Assembly (NCBI GenBank): GCA_028023455.1
Contig: JAQFVV010000282.1
Location: 1,089,713 to 1,153,712, forward strand
Length of the DNA: 64,000 nucleotides
Direction of reading: 5' to 3'
From: Epiperipatus broadwayi
Lineage: Eukaryota > Onychophora > Udeonychophora > Euonychophora > Peripatidae
The notes beneath the pieces are model-generated. The model did not search any database. It saw nothing but the letters and a program-made list of their open reading frames with translations, and was not told the DNA's origin. The position numbers and the translations under genes are program-made. Shown one piece after another: positions 37,326 through 47,690 of this stretch (positions within the stretch are counted from its first letter, which is position 1; every line of letters starts with the position of its first letter).

Positions 37326-39120
37326 AATATATATATATATATATGGATTTCTTAATCATGTGGGATGATTTAATTGCTTAATATTTGTATATTTATTTCA
37401 GTATAGCGTTATGCACTGGAATATTATATATATATATATTGTAATGGAAAGAATAAATAAAAAAACTTGAATGTGACATCAAAAGCATATTCTAATCTGA
37501 AAAAACTTGTAAATTAACCTTTGAGCTTTCACAAATTCCAGTTGGTTGAATGAGTTAAAACTCTAAACTTCTGATTGGTCAATTACAAAATCAGCAGTAA
37601 AAATATATTTGCCTTTTAATATTATATTCATTTTAGTTTACTTTCTAAAAAGCAAATTACCAATTTGTCAGATTATGAAAGTGAATGAAAGTTTTTTCAA
37701 AAATACATTTCTATTTATAATTATAAAAATAATCTATAGCAGAGAACCTAAAAAGAACATTTTTTACCTATTAAAAAATGTTGTGTACTTCATTGATTTC
37801 TTTCACAATTTATGTTTATGTAAAAGTAAAGAATTTTTACTAAAATCTTAACTATTCTTCTAAAATAATTATATTTTCAACACATTTTATCAAAATAATT
37901 TATGATATGTAAAAAAAATACTTAAAAAATATGCTAAAACATTCATTTTTATTTTGAATATCAAAACAAAGAACATTGGAGCTGTCAAAATTGTTGATGA
38001 GCACTCTTTTTTGTTCAAAATGAGTAGCAACCAATCACCACCTTGGAAAGTCCACCTTCTCCCACTGTTCTAACTTCAAATTTAAATATTGATTTTTTAC
38101 TTGTAAAATAATTCTAGAGAAGCCAGAATCTTAAGGTACTTTTTAAGCTTTAAAATAAGTGTAAATTCACTACGATAATGTAAAAATTACTTTTTTTTTA
38201 GCTGATTCAATTATAATTGAAACAGATGGCAAACATGATAATAATGATGGGTGCCATGCAAGCTAGAGTATGAATGCCAATTCTTTGCCAGTTACAATGA
38301 CTTTACAGTCTGTGATAAATGTGCAAGTACATAATATGAATGCTTCAAGTTTTATATTAAAATCTTAAAATAAGGATAACATAATGAATAAGTGTAACTA
38401 ATCCAATGCAACATCTACTACTGAAAGATTTTGCATTAACCTCAAAGTAAAATAGCAGCATAAATAAAATTGTGAGATCAACAGATACATTGGCAATTGA
38501 TAACAATACTAGGTACTTACATATTGTTTCTTCACTCTCCTCACTGAGTGTTTGTTTGTTTGTTTTTTGGTTAATTATCCATTTTCAGGGGATTCGGAGT
38601 ATTTTTTTCTCAAAAATATTTTATCGAACACGTTACTTGTTAAGTGTAAAAAATATTACAAAATTGAATATAAATTTGTTAACTTTCAAAAATAATATTT
38701 ATTTATAAATGCCATTAGCATACACATTGTTGTCATTTTTTTAATGTTTACCATGGCATTCGTTCAAATTGATGGTTAATTATTTTTCCTGACCTTTTTC
38801 AAATGGAAATTTACCAGTGACAGAAGAAGATGCAGAGAAATATTTTTAAAATTACAGAATAATACTGCCTGCATGAAAAGTTTATGCTAATGGGCATGAT
38901 ATGAAACTTTATGTCCAAATGGAGGCAATAATGATGTAATCTCACAATATGTTCGAAGCAAGTATTCTTTCATCATGTTTTTTATTTTGTTTATTATAGT
39001 TATATTAAATTTTATTTAATTACAATTGTTTGGAGTTTTTGTGTAATTCATTGTGTTTTTATAATCACTTTAAAAAAAAATTCAACGAAATATTTAATAC
39101 AGTAATCGTCTTTTAAAAAA
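37326..39120. other. AT-rich DNA, two (TA)n microsatellites
   Basis: (TA)n at about 37,326-37,344 and 37,425-37,440. Otherwise no coding, RNA or repeat signal that I can support. Confidence 0.5.
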
Positions 39121-39139
39121 ATAATGTGGGTATGACAAT

Positions 39140-39500
39140 AATATTGGCATCAACAAGGTTTTTGAGCATTTCATCCTCAGATTTTCAATGATATGGATGG
39201 CTGAAGGGTTGGACAGTGGAGAAAATTGAAGCTTGTTCTTTAAAGTTTGAAGATTTTCCATCCTAATATATACTGAGCAGTGATTGTATATCTGTGTGGA
39301 AGATGGTGATCTGAACCAACTGATGAGTGCTGGTTCAGCATGAAATACATATATTGGAGATCATTTATCTTTTTCATGTGTATGAAGTCATGTGTATTAG
39401 TTGTATAAGATGGATTGAACAGCTGTGATGAGTTTGAAAGTCTGAGTTCAAGTCCTTTATACATCATTAAGTTTAGTATATACATATATATATAAATTTA
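39140..39500 (+). repeat. S-family SINE-like copy S2 (intact hammerhead)
   Basis: Best-preserved member of the S family, about 345 bases. Order: leader (TTTGAGCATTTCATCCTCAG...), a complete hammerhead (39,301-39,370), then a tRNA-like part with B-box GAGTTCAAGTCC (about 39,442-39,453) and a weaker A-box region near 39,405, then CATTAAGTTTAGTATA and an AT tail. tRNA-like A/B boxes are internal Pol III promoters in SINEs. Related copies lie at 29.8, 46.4, 46.7, 47.4 and 56.6-56.8 kb. I do not recognise the family. Confidence 0.75.
39301..39370 (+). ncRNA. Type I hammerhead ribozyme (S2)
   Basis: All invariant positions are present. Core CTGATGA is at 39,320-39,326. Stem II is GTGCTG (327-332) with CAGCAT (336-341), six pairs including a closing G-U, loop GTT. 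GAAA is at 342-345. Stem III is ATA (345-347) with TAT (350-352), loop CA. The cleavage triplet is ATA, predicted cut after 39,353. Stem I next to the core is CCAA (316-319) with TTGG (354-357), then a GAA bulge, then GGTGATCT (305-312) with AGATCATT (358-365) and AGAT (301-304) with ATCT (367-370). An internal loop in stem I is normal for natural type I hammerheads. Activity is inferred from the fold only. Confidence 0.8.
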
Positions 39501-39739
39501 AATTAATCAACAATGACAATTAAATTTAAGAACATTATAAAATTGCTTATAATCTAAATGAAAATGACTTAGTATTACTAAAAATCTGATTGTATAATGG
39601 GGGTAGCTTGAAAAAGAGAGAAAATTTAAGGACATTGGAATGACAAGTTTGAATATAACAGACAAAAACAGACTGAGCATCATTCTCATGACCTAATTAT
39701 AATATTTGACATTATATCAAATAGAATAACTTGTTGATT

Positions 39740-40960
39740 AATGATTTTATAAAGCTATTTAAGATCTCTATATTTCCTTCTAGAAGAAAGATGAAGAATA
39801 ACTTTATCTTCCAGAGAAATATATTTTGAGAACTTATTAGTCACTGGTTCTGTGTTTAAAATTAGGATTCCAAATCGTTGAACAATATTCAGTGATTGGA
39901 AGAACCAATGACAAATATAATTTCAATTGTACCATTGCTGAAATGATAACCATGCCTAAGGATAGCACCCATGATTTTAAAAGCTTTGTCAACAATCATT
40001 TCTAAACGAGAAAGAAAGAATCCATTTCTAGAAAATAAAACTCCTAGATCTTTTTGGGATTCAACAGAATTTTGTTAAAATTAATAAAATAAAATAATAA
40101 TTAAACTTCTGATTTATTTAGAATATAAAGCAATTGAACATTTATGAAAATTAACTAACATATTATTTAGATCATAGCAAGCACTAAAGTTGTCAATATA
40201 TTTCTGAAGGAGAGTGCAATCATTCACTGATGTGATTTTTTTAAAGATTTTACAGTCATCAGCATAGCACACAAGATAAGAATATTTCAGGCAATCTTTG
40301 AAGTCATTAATATAAATGTTAAAAAGCATAGATACTAAAATACTATCCCTGAGGAACACCTAAATTACATTCAAAATTAGATGAAATATTATTGTTGAAG
40401 TTGACATATGCTGTCAAATTACAAAAAAAAAGGATTGAAACCAATAAATAAGTTTAGTGGAAAATCCCATTTTATTTAATTTGTAGAAGAATGAAGTGAT
40501 CTACTTTATCAAAAGCTTTTGATAAATCAAAATAAATAACATCAAGTCTCTGCTGATTCTCAATTCTTGTGTTATATGATCATAAATTAAACAGGCAAAA
40601 CTCTCCATACAGTAGTGCCACCCTGTGCCAACCAGAGTAATCAATCGATGCCAGAAAGCTTGTGCATAAAATCCCCATCTACTGCCTACTCATCCAATAT
40701 CCCCAGACTAGTTACTGGCTTGTGGCCTTTAATGATCATAAATTGTTAGCAAATTAATTTCAACAGATCTATTAGGAATAAAACCATATGGTGAAGAAGA
40801 AATGACTTTACTCACATTTGAAATAGTTTTAGTATAAAGACATCTCTCAAAAATTTGAGCAATAGTATGTAAAACAGAAATAGGTCTATAAACCATTAAC
40901 ACAGTTGTGGGAGCCATTTTTACAAATTGGGATCATTATAAAAAACACAAGAGTTAAGTG
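39740..40960 (-). pseudogene. CR1/jockey-like LINE reverse transcriptase, split by F1 insertion
   Basis: Minus-strand order: VYRPISVLHTIAQIFERCLY (about 40,890), SPYGFIPNRS, then past an F1 insertion VIYFDLSKAFDKVDH (motif A with catalytic Asp, about 40,530), LGVPQG (motif B), MLFNIYINDF and CYADDCKIF (motif C, the catalytic Asp pair kept, about 40,250). A LGVLFSRNGFF and KAFKIMGAILRHGYHF thumb region lies near 39,950-40,050. Such proteins copy the element RNA at a nicked target. Frameshifts and stops make it dead and the 5' half is absent. The relic is younger or better kept than the LINE at 10.2-12.2 kb. Confidence 0.8.
40589..40731 (-). repeat. F1 repeat copy d with perfect 13-bp target duplication
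   Basis: Inserted in the LINE relic. ATGATCATAAATT is present on both sides (40,576-40,588 and 40,732-40,744), the mark of target-primed retroposition. On the minus strand the insert starts at AAGGCCACAAGCC, just after where CTGACGA should be, and ends ...GGAGAGTTTTGCCTGTTT. It is therefore a 5'-truncated copy lacking the first ribozyme box; GAAA is also changed (GTAAC). This orients F1 transcripts: the ribozyme lies at the 5' side. Confidence 0.85.
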
Positions 40961-41275
40961 ATAAATTTATCATTGTTTCATTGAAGGTTGATTTGAACTT
41001 TTTAGGGGTTGATAGTTTCAAAAAAAAAAAATTGGGAGTCAACGACAGTAAAAATAGACTCCCTTACTACTGCTATTTGTTTATTATTTCAAAATATTTA
41101 TGAATTCAATCGGTATTTGATTAAGAAATAAAATAATGCAAAAAAAAAACACTTTTTTGATAAAAACACATTACATATAAAACTTGTGAATGAAAAAGGT
41201 AAAATGTGTCATTAAAAGAGTCACACATAAGAATGCATAAAAATACATGTAGCACAAACATGTCTGTGTATAAAT

Positions 41276-41463
41276 AATAAGCATTGCCAATTGCTCAACA
41301 AGCTTTGTGATAAATGTTTAGCCAAAGAAAGCATTTAAAATATCTGTCAGAACCCCCTCCCAATCTCTGACCATGGTTTCGTGCTTTGGCACTCCTCAGA
41401 GAGGTCATAGGGTGGCTAAGCATTTATCACAAAGCTTGTTGAGCAATTGGCAATGCTCATAGT
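41276..41463 (-). repeat. F2 hairpin repeat, copy a (intact hammerhead)
   Basis: Arms of about 48 bases at 41,280-41,327 (GCATTGCCAATTGCTCAACA...) and 41,414-41,459 (its complement) flank about 90 bases that hold a hammerhead on the minus strand. The right flank continues into CTAACAAGCTTAAGAG, shared with copy b at 50 kb, so the unit is longer than the hairpin. Stable double-stranded arms plus a self-cleaving core resemble foldback or circular-RNA-type elements; I do not know this family. Confidence 0.75.
41361..41408 (-). ncRNA. Hammerhead ribozyme (F2a)
   Basis: Read on the minus strand: CUGAGGA (complement of 41,393-41,399) fits CUGANGA. Stem II GUGC/GCAC (389-392 with 381-384) has the canonical G-C closing pair and loop CAAA. 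GAAA is the complement of 377-380. The short stem III is ACC/GGU around AU (complement of 370-377). The cleavage triplet is GUC, predicted cut between 41,369 and 41,368. Stem I is CUCU/AGAG (400-403 with 365-368), with more wobble pairs after a mismatch. All invariant residues are present. Short stem III loops like this occur in Penelope and retrozyme hammerheads. Confidence 0.8.
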
Positions 41464-41989
41464 TTATATCTAACAAGCTTAAGAGATGGGGCCAAGTGAT
41501 TTATGACTATTTTTTATTTGATAATTTATAGTGTCTGTGCATTGTCTTATCGAACGTATCAAAATAAGTGGACATAAAAAACTGTTGCATGTCCACACTT
41601 GATGGATGAGATGATATTCTATATTGGTGGAATTACCAGTCTTGTACAGTCATGCTTTCATAAAACACTATAAATTGTTTTGTTTGATGTTACTTGTACT
41701 TATTTGTGATTTGAACGTTGTATCTAATTACATATTGAGGAGCAGTATTACAAAAAAGAAAATCAGAGAACATGGTTTATTTATTTAAGGTTGAACAAAA
41801 ATCTTCTATTTCAAGTAAGTACATACTTTATTATGTTTTTATCACAGGGACTGTTGAAATTGTTAGTTACTAAAAGTTTTTATTTCCTACGATAATAATA
41901 TGACAACCAAAAAAGAAATGCGGACAATAGAGCTTGGATTAGTCAAAGCTAGGATTTGTCCCGTTGTTATCAAACAAACATTTACCAAT

Positions 41990-44503
41990 ATGTCTCATAG
42001 GTGAAAAAGTCTTTAGCAATGACACTATGAAACCATCAAAACTAGCACGCTGACAAAAAGATTTGTCATACTTTCAATCACTTAAAGATAAAATTCTGAA
42101 GAGAACTACAACAGATAGTATGTTTGTTTCATAATTGAAGCAAAATGATGATGGATTAAGGGCATCACACAACATATCCCTACTCATCACGAAGTCTGGC
42201 AAGCCACATACCATAGGGAAGAAACTGATTCTATTGGTCATCATGGAGGTATTGAACACTGTACTCCACAAACCTGCACAAGTTGTTATAAAAAGGATTC
42301 CTTTGAGCAATAACATAGTTCAAAGACATATTGATGAAATGAGTCATGTGGAAAACTGTGTAATCATTTGCAAAAAAAACTACAAGTTTCGTAAGTTACT
42401 TGAAACAACATGTACCTGAAGTACTTGCAATTCACTGCATAATGCATAGGCAACATTTAGTAGTCAAAAACCTTAATGACAAATTGCATCAATTACTTCA
42501 CTTTATTATAACAGCTGTGAAGAAAGTGATGAAAAAAATTTCTATTGATTGGTTCTCCATACCCAAATCCTCTGGCTTTCAAAAGCTTTATGTTGGGTAA
42601 GATTTTTTTGCACTTTTTCAATCTGTTTTAGAGTTTTTGGAAGATGAGGATAACAGTTTGAAATAAAATTTACTTAAGAACAGAACAGATATTGCTTTTT
42701 TTATCTGACTTATTTGTCAAATTTAATGAATGTTAAATTTTATGCAAGGAGACAATTTGAAACTCATCAAAGCAAAATCAGTCATATCAGCTTTTGTTGC
42801 TAGATTAATGTTTTTTAAGAAACATATTGCAATATCTAAGCTTTTTCAGTTCCCTAACTTATTTAAGATAGGCACAATCCAAGAAGAAAACATCTTGCTG
42901 TATGTCAACCACTTAGAAGCTCTTCACTTAGGTTTTAAAACTAGGTTTGAAGATATTCTATCATTGGAAATACCACAGTAGTAGTGCAGAACCAAATAGA
43001 ATTTTGCAAGATGAGCTGATAATCATCAGCATTAATGAGGATTTCAAAGTATACTTCAAACAGAGTTATTAAAAGTTTTGGCCGCAACAAGATATTCCAC
43101 TTCTGTACACAGCTCTATGGACTATTGTACAAAAGTATTGGCTGACATTTCCATCCTAGTATCTGGTAGAGAGAGGTTTCAGTGTAGTTTTAAACCTGCT
43201 TAAGAAAAGACATCGATTACTTATCACTGAATGTGGAGATTTGAAAATGCAACTCACTAATTTAATGCTGGAGATAAATAAATTGTTGACAGATCATCAA
43301 GTGCACCCATCTCATTAAATTCAGTTTTCCAAGCTAATTTATTTGGTATTCTTATTTTTATAATTCTGATTTAAAATTTTCATTGTTATAATTTGTTGAT
43401 GTTTAATTCTGTCTGAATATGTTGATTTTTTCAAGTTCTTTTTTATATTTAATAAGATTGCTTACGAGGATTTACAGGACCACCTAAATTTACCGAATCT
43501 GGACAGTTTGAGATATAGGGATCTTAAAAAACAATTAGATTGTCATGAGATCTCATGGATAGATGTATCTAAAGAGAAAGTCTTAGAGAATTATCAATCA
43601 ATTTGTGTTCCTCCATCCTACATTAAATTTGTTTTTAGGTTAATGAACGGCTTGTTACCCACAACTTCCCTTTTGAATCGTAAATTTGGAATGAATTTGG
43701 ATGTCAAATGTATAATATGTAAAGGTAAAGCAGAAACTTTTTTGCATTTGTTGGAAAAGTGTAGTGGTTTTTGACAATTAAGAAATAGTGTTTTTGACAA
43801 ACCATTTATAAATTTGAGATATATGATAAATAAATATACTCAGAGTTTTGAACCTCACAATACTATGATTATAGCACATGTGTTGAAAACAATGTGGGCT
43901 GTACGATGTTCATTGATTTTTGATAACAAAAAATATAATTGGATAAAAAAACTAGAAATTAATTGGGATAAATATCATTATCAATGTATAAAATATCTGC
44001 CAAAAAAAACAATTGAAAAAATATGGGGTGGATTATTCCCTACTGTATGTGAAATATGGAAAAGTGTTTATTAGAAAAAAAAGTTTTATAGTTAAATTTT
44101 AAGAAAAAAAAGTTTTTTTGTTAATATGTAAATATTTATTTTTTATTGTTTTGTTTTCTATTAATAAAGTTAATTTATTTAAAGTAAAAAAAATATTTGG
44201 ACTTATTTTGAATTTATATATTTATTTCATAAATGTCAACAATTAAAAAAAAACTCTGGTCGTATTTCTTTGCTTTAATTTTCATTAGTGTAGGTTTCGA
44301 TATTAAATGTTGCATAAGATACTGCCATATTTCATAATCCTTTTAACTTTTTCAATCGTTAATTACAAGTAATTAAAAGTGAAATATTTAATATCGACTA
44401 CTGTACAAATGTATTCATTAAGTAAAGTAAATGTCTAGGGGGTTGATGTTTTTAAAAGTTTTTAGTAAAGGAATCTGCGGCCGAAAAAAGTTTGGGAACT
44501 TGA
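41990..44503 (+). pseudogene. hAT transposase relic, ZBED5/SCAND3-like, internally deleted
   Basis: Translation gives a BED-finger-like start (PICLIGEKVFSND then MKPSKLAR, 41,985-42,050), LIAKSGKPHTIGKKLI-like text (LLITKSGKPHTIGKKLILLV, about 42,180), RIPLSNNIVQRHIDEMS (about 42,295), LAIHCIMHRQHLVVKNL (about 42,425), KSVISAFVARLMFFKKH (about 42,775), FKTRFEDILSLEIPQ, and a C-terminal dimerisation block with SYLVERGFSVVLNLLKKRHR (about 43,160-43,215), ending at 43,317. The part between HIDEMS and LAIHC, which carries the first catalytic acidic residues in this family, is missing. The hAT-like end TCTGCGGCCGAAAAAAG ... GGGAAC lies at about 44,470-44,503. No matching 5' end found. Confidence 0.8.
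43440..44190 (+). pseudogene. 5'-truncated L1/Tx1-like LINE tail with zf-RVT motif
   Basis: Inserted between the hAT C-terminus and its terminal repeat. Codes in plus frames for DLKKQLDCHEISWIDVSKEK, FVFRLMNGLLPTTSLLNRKF then MNLDVKCIICKGKAETFLHLLEKC (C-x2-C-x8-H-x4-C, the zinc motif after LINE RT domains), one stop, then NTMIIAHVLKTMWAVRC and EKIWGGLFPTVCEIWKSVY (stop near 44,072). A short 3' UTR with ATTAATAAAG and an A-rich end near 44,187 follows. Only the last part of ORF2 is present, as expected of incomplete target-primed copying. Confidence 0.7.
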
Positions 44504-45362
44504 ATTAAATGTTAGATTGTTTCAATTTAAATCACTTTCGTTTAGTTCATTAATTGCATTCTGTTACAAATAATGTTACAATTCATGGACATTAATAAAT
44601 TAGGATTGTTCTTCCTTGGTTCATATTTTTATTCTGTTGTAAATGGTAATCAATAATTACACTATGACTAAGGATACAGTATGGCCCATATTTTTTATTT
44701 ATTTACAAATGGCGTTCAACTTCAGGGTATATTTTTATTCCGTTACAAATGGCGACCAACGATTAGACTATACTGTATTTTCATTTAGATTATATTAGAA
44801 TCATCATTTCCCGTTGTCATCATTTTTATTTAGTTACAATATATATTTACAAATGTAACAATATAAAGTTAAACAAAAAATGGGAACAGTAATGATACCT
44901 TTATTAAAACAGTGTGTCTTCTATTTTAGGGAGGGGGTGGAGAGGTTGTATTAAGATTATGAAATTAAAAATATGGATGAAATAAAAATGAAAACCACAT
45001 AATCATTATAATATGTTAAAAATCGGTTATTATAATCATCTTCAATTTTTCCTGATTCATTCTCAAGCCTTCATCCATTGATTTTTCTACATATTTTTTT
45101 CTCATTTTCTATAATCTCTTCCAATCGATTTTTATTAATATCTCACCTTCTAATTCAATTTTCTTTTTTTAATTTTGTCTATAAATATTTTGATTACTTT
45201 TTGAACACTTTTATTATATTTCTAACACTATTTGTTTAAATTATTATTTCCATTCTTCTCTAGGTCGTATCTCTAATGTCTTCAATATTTTCTCATTTCT
45301 TTCATTAATTATCGACATTCACACTTTATGTAATAAATTGTCTTTTTTCTTCACCAATAAAA
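44504..45362. other. AT-rich DNA without recognised features
   Basis: Includes a degenerate tandem-like theme (TCCGTTACAAATGGCGACC and variants at about 44,560-44,760) in which ATTCTGTTACAAAT-type words recur three times. No coding similarity. Confidence 0.4.
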
Positions 45363-45823
45363 TTGTAATTATAATTGTGCGATTTTTTTCGCATACGTTA
45401 GTGAAGCTATAATTATAATTTAAGATTTAATACAGTATACAGATATGCATATACTGTAATAGAGTAAAAAATAAAAATGAAGGAACGTCGATCTTCTGGG
45501 ACCACCAAGCAGCTAAGGCCACTTATTTGAACCCAGTTCTGCCCAAATAATTTGCACAGAGAAGAGCGATGCCAAAAGAAAAGTCAAAGAAGCTTATTAC
45601 ATAGCAAATGATCTCAGTGCCATTAATAGAAGAGAGGCATGCTTTGCTCTCTCCAAACAATGGACTAATTAATTAAAAATTCAAGCTCATTTGCATATAT
45701 GTACAACAATTCACAACAAAATCTTCATTCCTAAAGCTATGAGTATGGGATTTATATTAAATCTTAAATTATAAATATAGCTTCAGTAACGTATGCGAAA
45801 AAAAAATCGCACAATTATAATTC
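45363..45823. mobile_element. Foldback element enclosing a Penelope-like C-terminal fragment
   Basis: Inverted arms of about 65 bases (45,363-45,431 and 45,759-45,823) share ATAATTGTGCGATTTTTTT, GCATACGTTA and GAAGCTATA-type blocks. Between them, plus-strand translation near 45,570-45,665 reads KRKVKEAYYIANDLSAINRR then LSKQWTN. This is the same pattern as the frame at 12,902-13,174 and fits the end of a Penelope-like GIY-YIG domain; upstream frames are broken. Known Penelope elements have terminal repeats in direct or inverted arrangement, so this may be a shrunken element rather than a capture. Confidence 0.5.
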
Positions 45824-46420
45824 ACACTTTCTATAAACAAATAAATGTTTTAGTTTTTCTGTCTCTCTTAAATATAAACATAAATAGTTGCAAAAAATTT
45901 GGGAATATCAGCAATATTTTTACTAAAATAATGTATGATCATTGAAAAAAGAAATTATATTTTATATTAAATGGAATTAGGTAATATTTTAACAATACCT
46001 ATAAAAGCATTAAGTCTTTGAGGGGTTCAAGTATTTTAAGAAATGTGAATGGGGTTAATAACTTGTTACTCACTGTTTCAAAAATGATCTGCCCAATAAT
46101 AATAATATCTCAATAGGGTGAATGGAAAAAAAAACAAGGAATATTTATAACAACATTATGATGCTTTTAAAATAATATCGACTGTATACAAGTTTAGAAT
46201 TGTCATTTCAAAATATGATTACAAAATTATTTATGTATACGCGCAGCCATTTTATAAATCTGGTTCTTAAAAATATTTAAATAATATATAGATATTATGT
46301 GTCTATGCAAAATACTGATGAAACTATTAGAATATTATATCATAATTTTATCAACATGCTTTATATTTGGATGAAAGATATCTTATTGGTAGTTGCCAAA
46401 AATGGTGGAAAAAGTGTAAA
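45824..46420. other. AT-rich DNA without recognised features
   Basis: No gene or repeat seen. It ends where a truncated S-family copy begins. Confidence 0.5.
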
Positions 46421-46424
46421 TGAT

Positions 46425-46640
46425 AATGTGCGTGTGTGTGATGATGATCTGGACCTACTGATGAGTGCTGGTTCAGCATGAAATACATAAATTGGAGATA
46501 AATTTATCCTTTTCAGGTGTATGTGGTCATGTGTATCAGTTGTATAAGACATAGTGGATAGCTAGGGAGCTTGATAGTCTGAATTCAAGTTATGTTTAAT
46601 TACATTAAGTTTAGTATAGGCAATATATATGTTTTTAAAT
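46425..46640 (+). repeat. S-family copy S3, 5'-truncated, hammerhead nearly complete
   Basis: Lacks the leader and starts close to the ribozyme. CTGATGA (46,458-46,464), stem II GTGCTG/CAGCAT and GAAA (480-483) are intact, but stem III reads ATA-CA-TAA and a U-U mismatch enters stem I, so cleavage is doubtful. tRNA-like part: GGATAGCTAGGGAG and GAATTCAAGTT (decayed B-box). Followed by CATTAAGTTTAGTATAGG as in S2. Confidence 0.7.
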
Positions 46641-46739
46641 ATTGCATATTCAGTCTGTATTCTTCCCACCCTCTTCTGTGTATTTAAATAAACATATTAA
46701 GATCCTATATGTGAGGGATCAAAGTAACTTAAGATCAAT

Positions 46740-47110
46740 ATGGATATGACATCATTAAGGGCTTTGAGAGTTCCATCTTTGGATTTTCAATGATATGGGT
46801 GGCTGAGGAATTGGAGGATGTAGAAGACTGAAGCTTGTCCATTAACATTTAAAGATTTGCTCTCTTAATATAAACTAAGCACTGATTGGGTATATGTGTG
46901 GGATATAGTGATCTGTAATGAGTACTGGTTCAGCATGAAATACATATAATGGAGATCATTTATCTTTTTCACATGTATATGGTCATATGCATAAGTTGTA
47001 TAAGATAGGGTGGATAGCTATAAAGAGTTTGAAAGTCTGAGTTCAAGTTCTGTCTAATTGCATTAAATTTAACATAGACAATATACATGTATTTAAATAT
47101 ATATATATTA
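46740..47110 (+). repeat. S-family copy S4, hammerhead core deleted
   Basis: Has the leader (GGCTTTGAGAGTTCCATC...TTTTCAATGATATGG). The ribozyme has lost the CCAACTG part, leaving TAATGAG, but keeps stem II (GTACTG/CAGCAT) and GAAATACATATA. The tRNA-like part GGTGGATAGCT...GAGTTCAAGTTC is kept. Same orientation as S3 and S5, with core-to-core spacings of about 460 and 480 bases. Confidence 0.7.
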
Positions 47111-47188
47111 ATTCTTATATTCTCATGGATAAATGAATTCATGGTGTTATTTCTGGGAGTTTCCATGGAATAAAAATATAATAGCTAG

Positions 47189-47317
47189 ATAGCTAATGTT
47201 TCAGTACAATAACAATTACTTTCCTCTGTGCTTTTTCTTTCTCAAATCACACATTCATATGATTTGAGAGATAAGCTCCGATGAAAGTACTTGTTATTGT
47301 ACTGAAACATCTGCTAT
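47189..47317. repeat. Hairpin repeat with hammerhead-like core in both arms
   Basis: Arms 47,189-47,223 and 47,283-47,317 are inverted (GTTTCAGTACAATAACAA). On the plus strand CCGATGA (47,278-47,284), AGTAC/GTACT stem (286-290 with 299-303, loop TTGTTATT) and GAAA (304-307) mimic a hammerhead with U4 changed to C. On the minus strand the other arm reads CAGAGGA, a four-pair stem and GAAA, also one base off the first box. Neither should be active. It lies in the upstream side of S-family copy S5. Confidence 0.5.
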
Positions 47318-47369
47318 TTATACATACATATATATATATATATGTACACATATCGAACAATGATAAAAA

Positions 47370-47490
47370 TATGTGTAAGATATTGTGATCTGGGCCAACT
47401 GATAAGTTCTGGTTCAGCACAAAATATGCATCTTGGAGACCATACATTTTTCTCACATCTTTGGTCACATGTTTGTGATTATACCTCTCC
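47370..47490 (+). repeat. S-family copy S5, fragment with degraded hammerhead
   Basis: Keeps GTGATCTGGGCCAACTGATAA, GGTTCAGCAC and CTTGGAGACCAT, matching S2 around the ribozyme, but G8 of the core is A and GAAA reads CAAAA. The tRNA-like part is not recognisable. Confidence 0.6.
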
Positions 47491-47690
47491 ACAAGGGGTT
47501 AAAAGCAGATAGAAACTAGTCCCTACTTTGCATGAAAGTCACGTAGTACAAATTACACTACAGAAGTATTATTCATTAAGAGGATAAAATGTTTGCTTTA
47601 TTTTAAACACATTAAAATTTATATATAATGGTCAAATATCCAACATAAAAAAATATTTATCCACAATGTTGTTATAGATATATACTTAAT

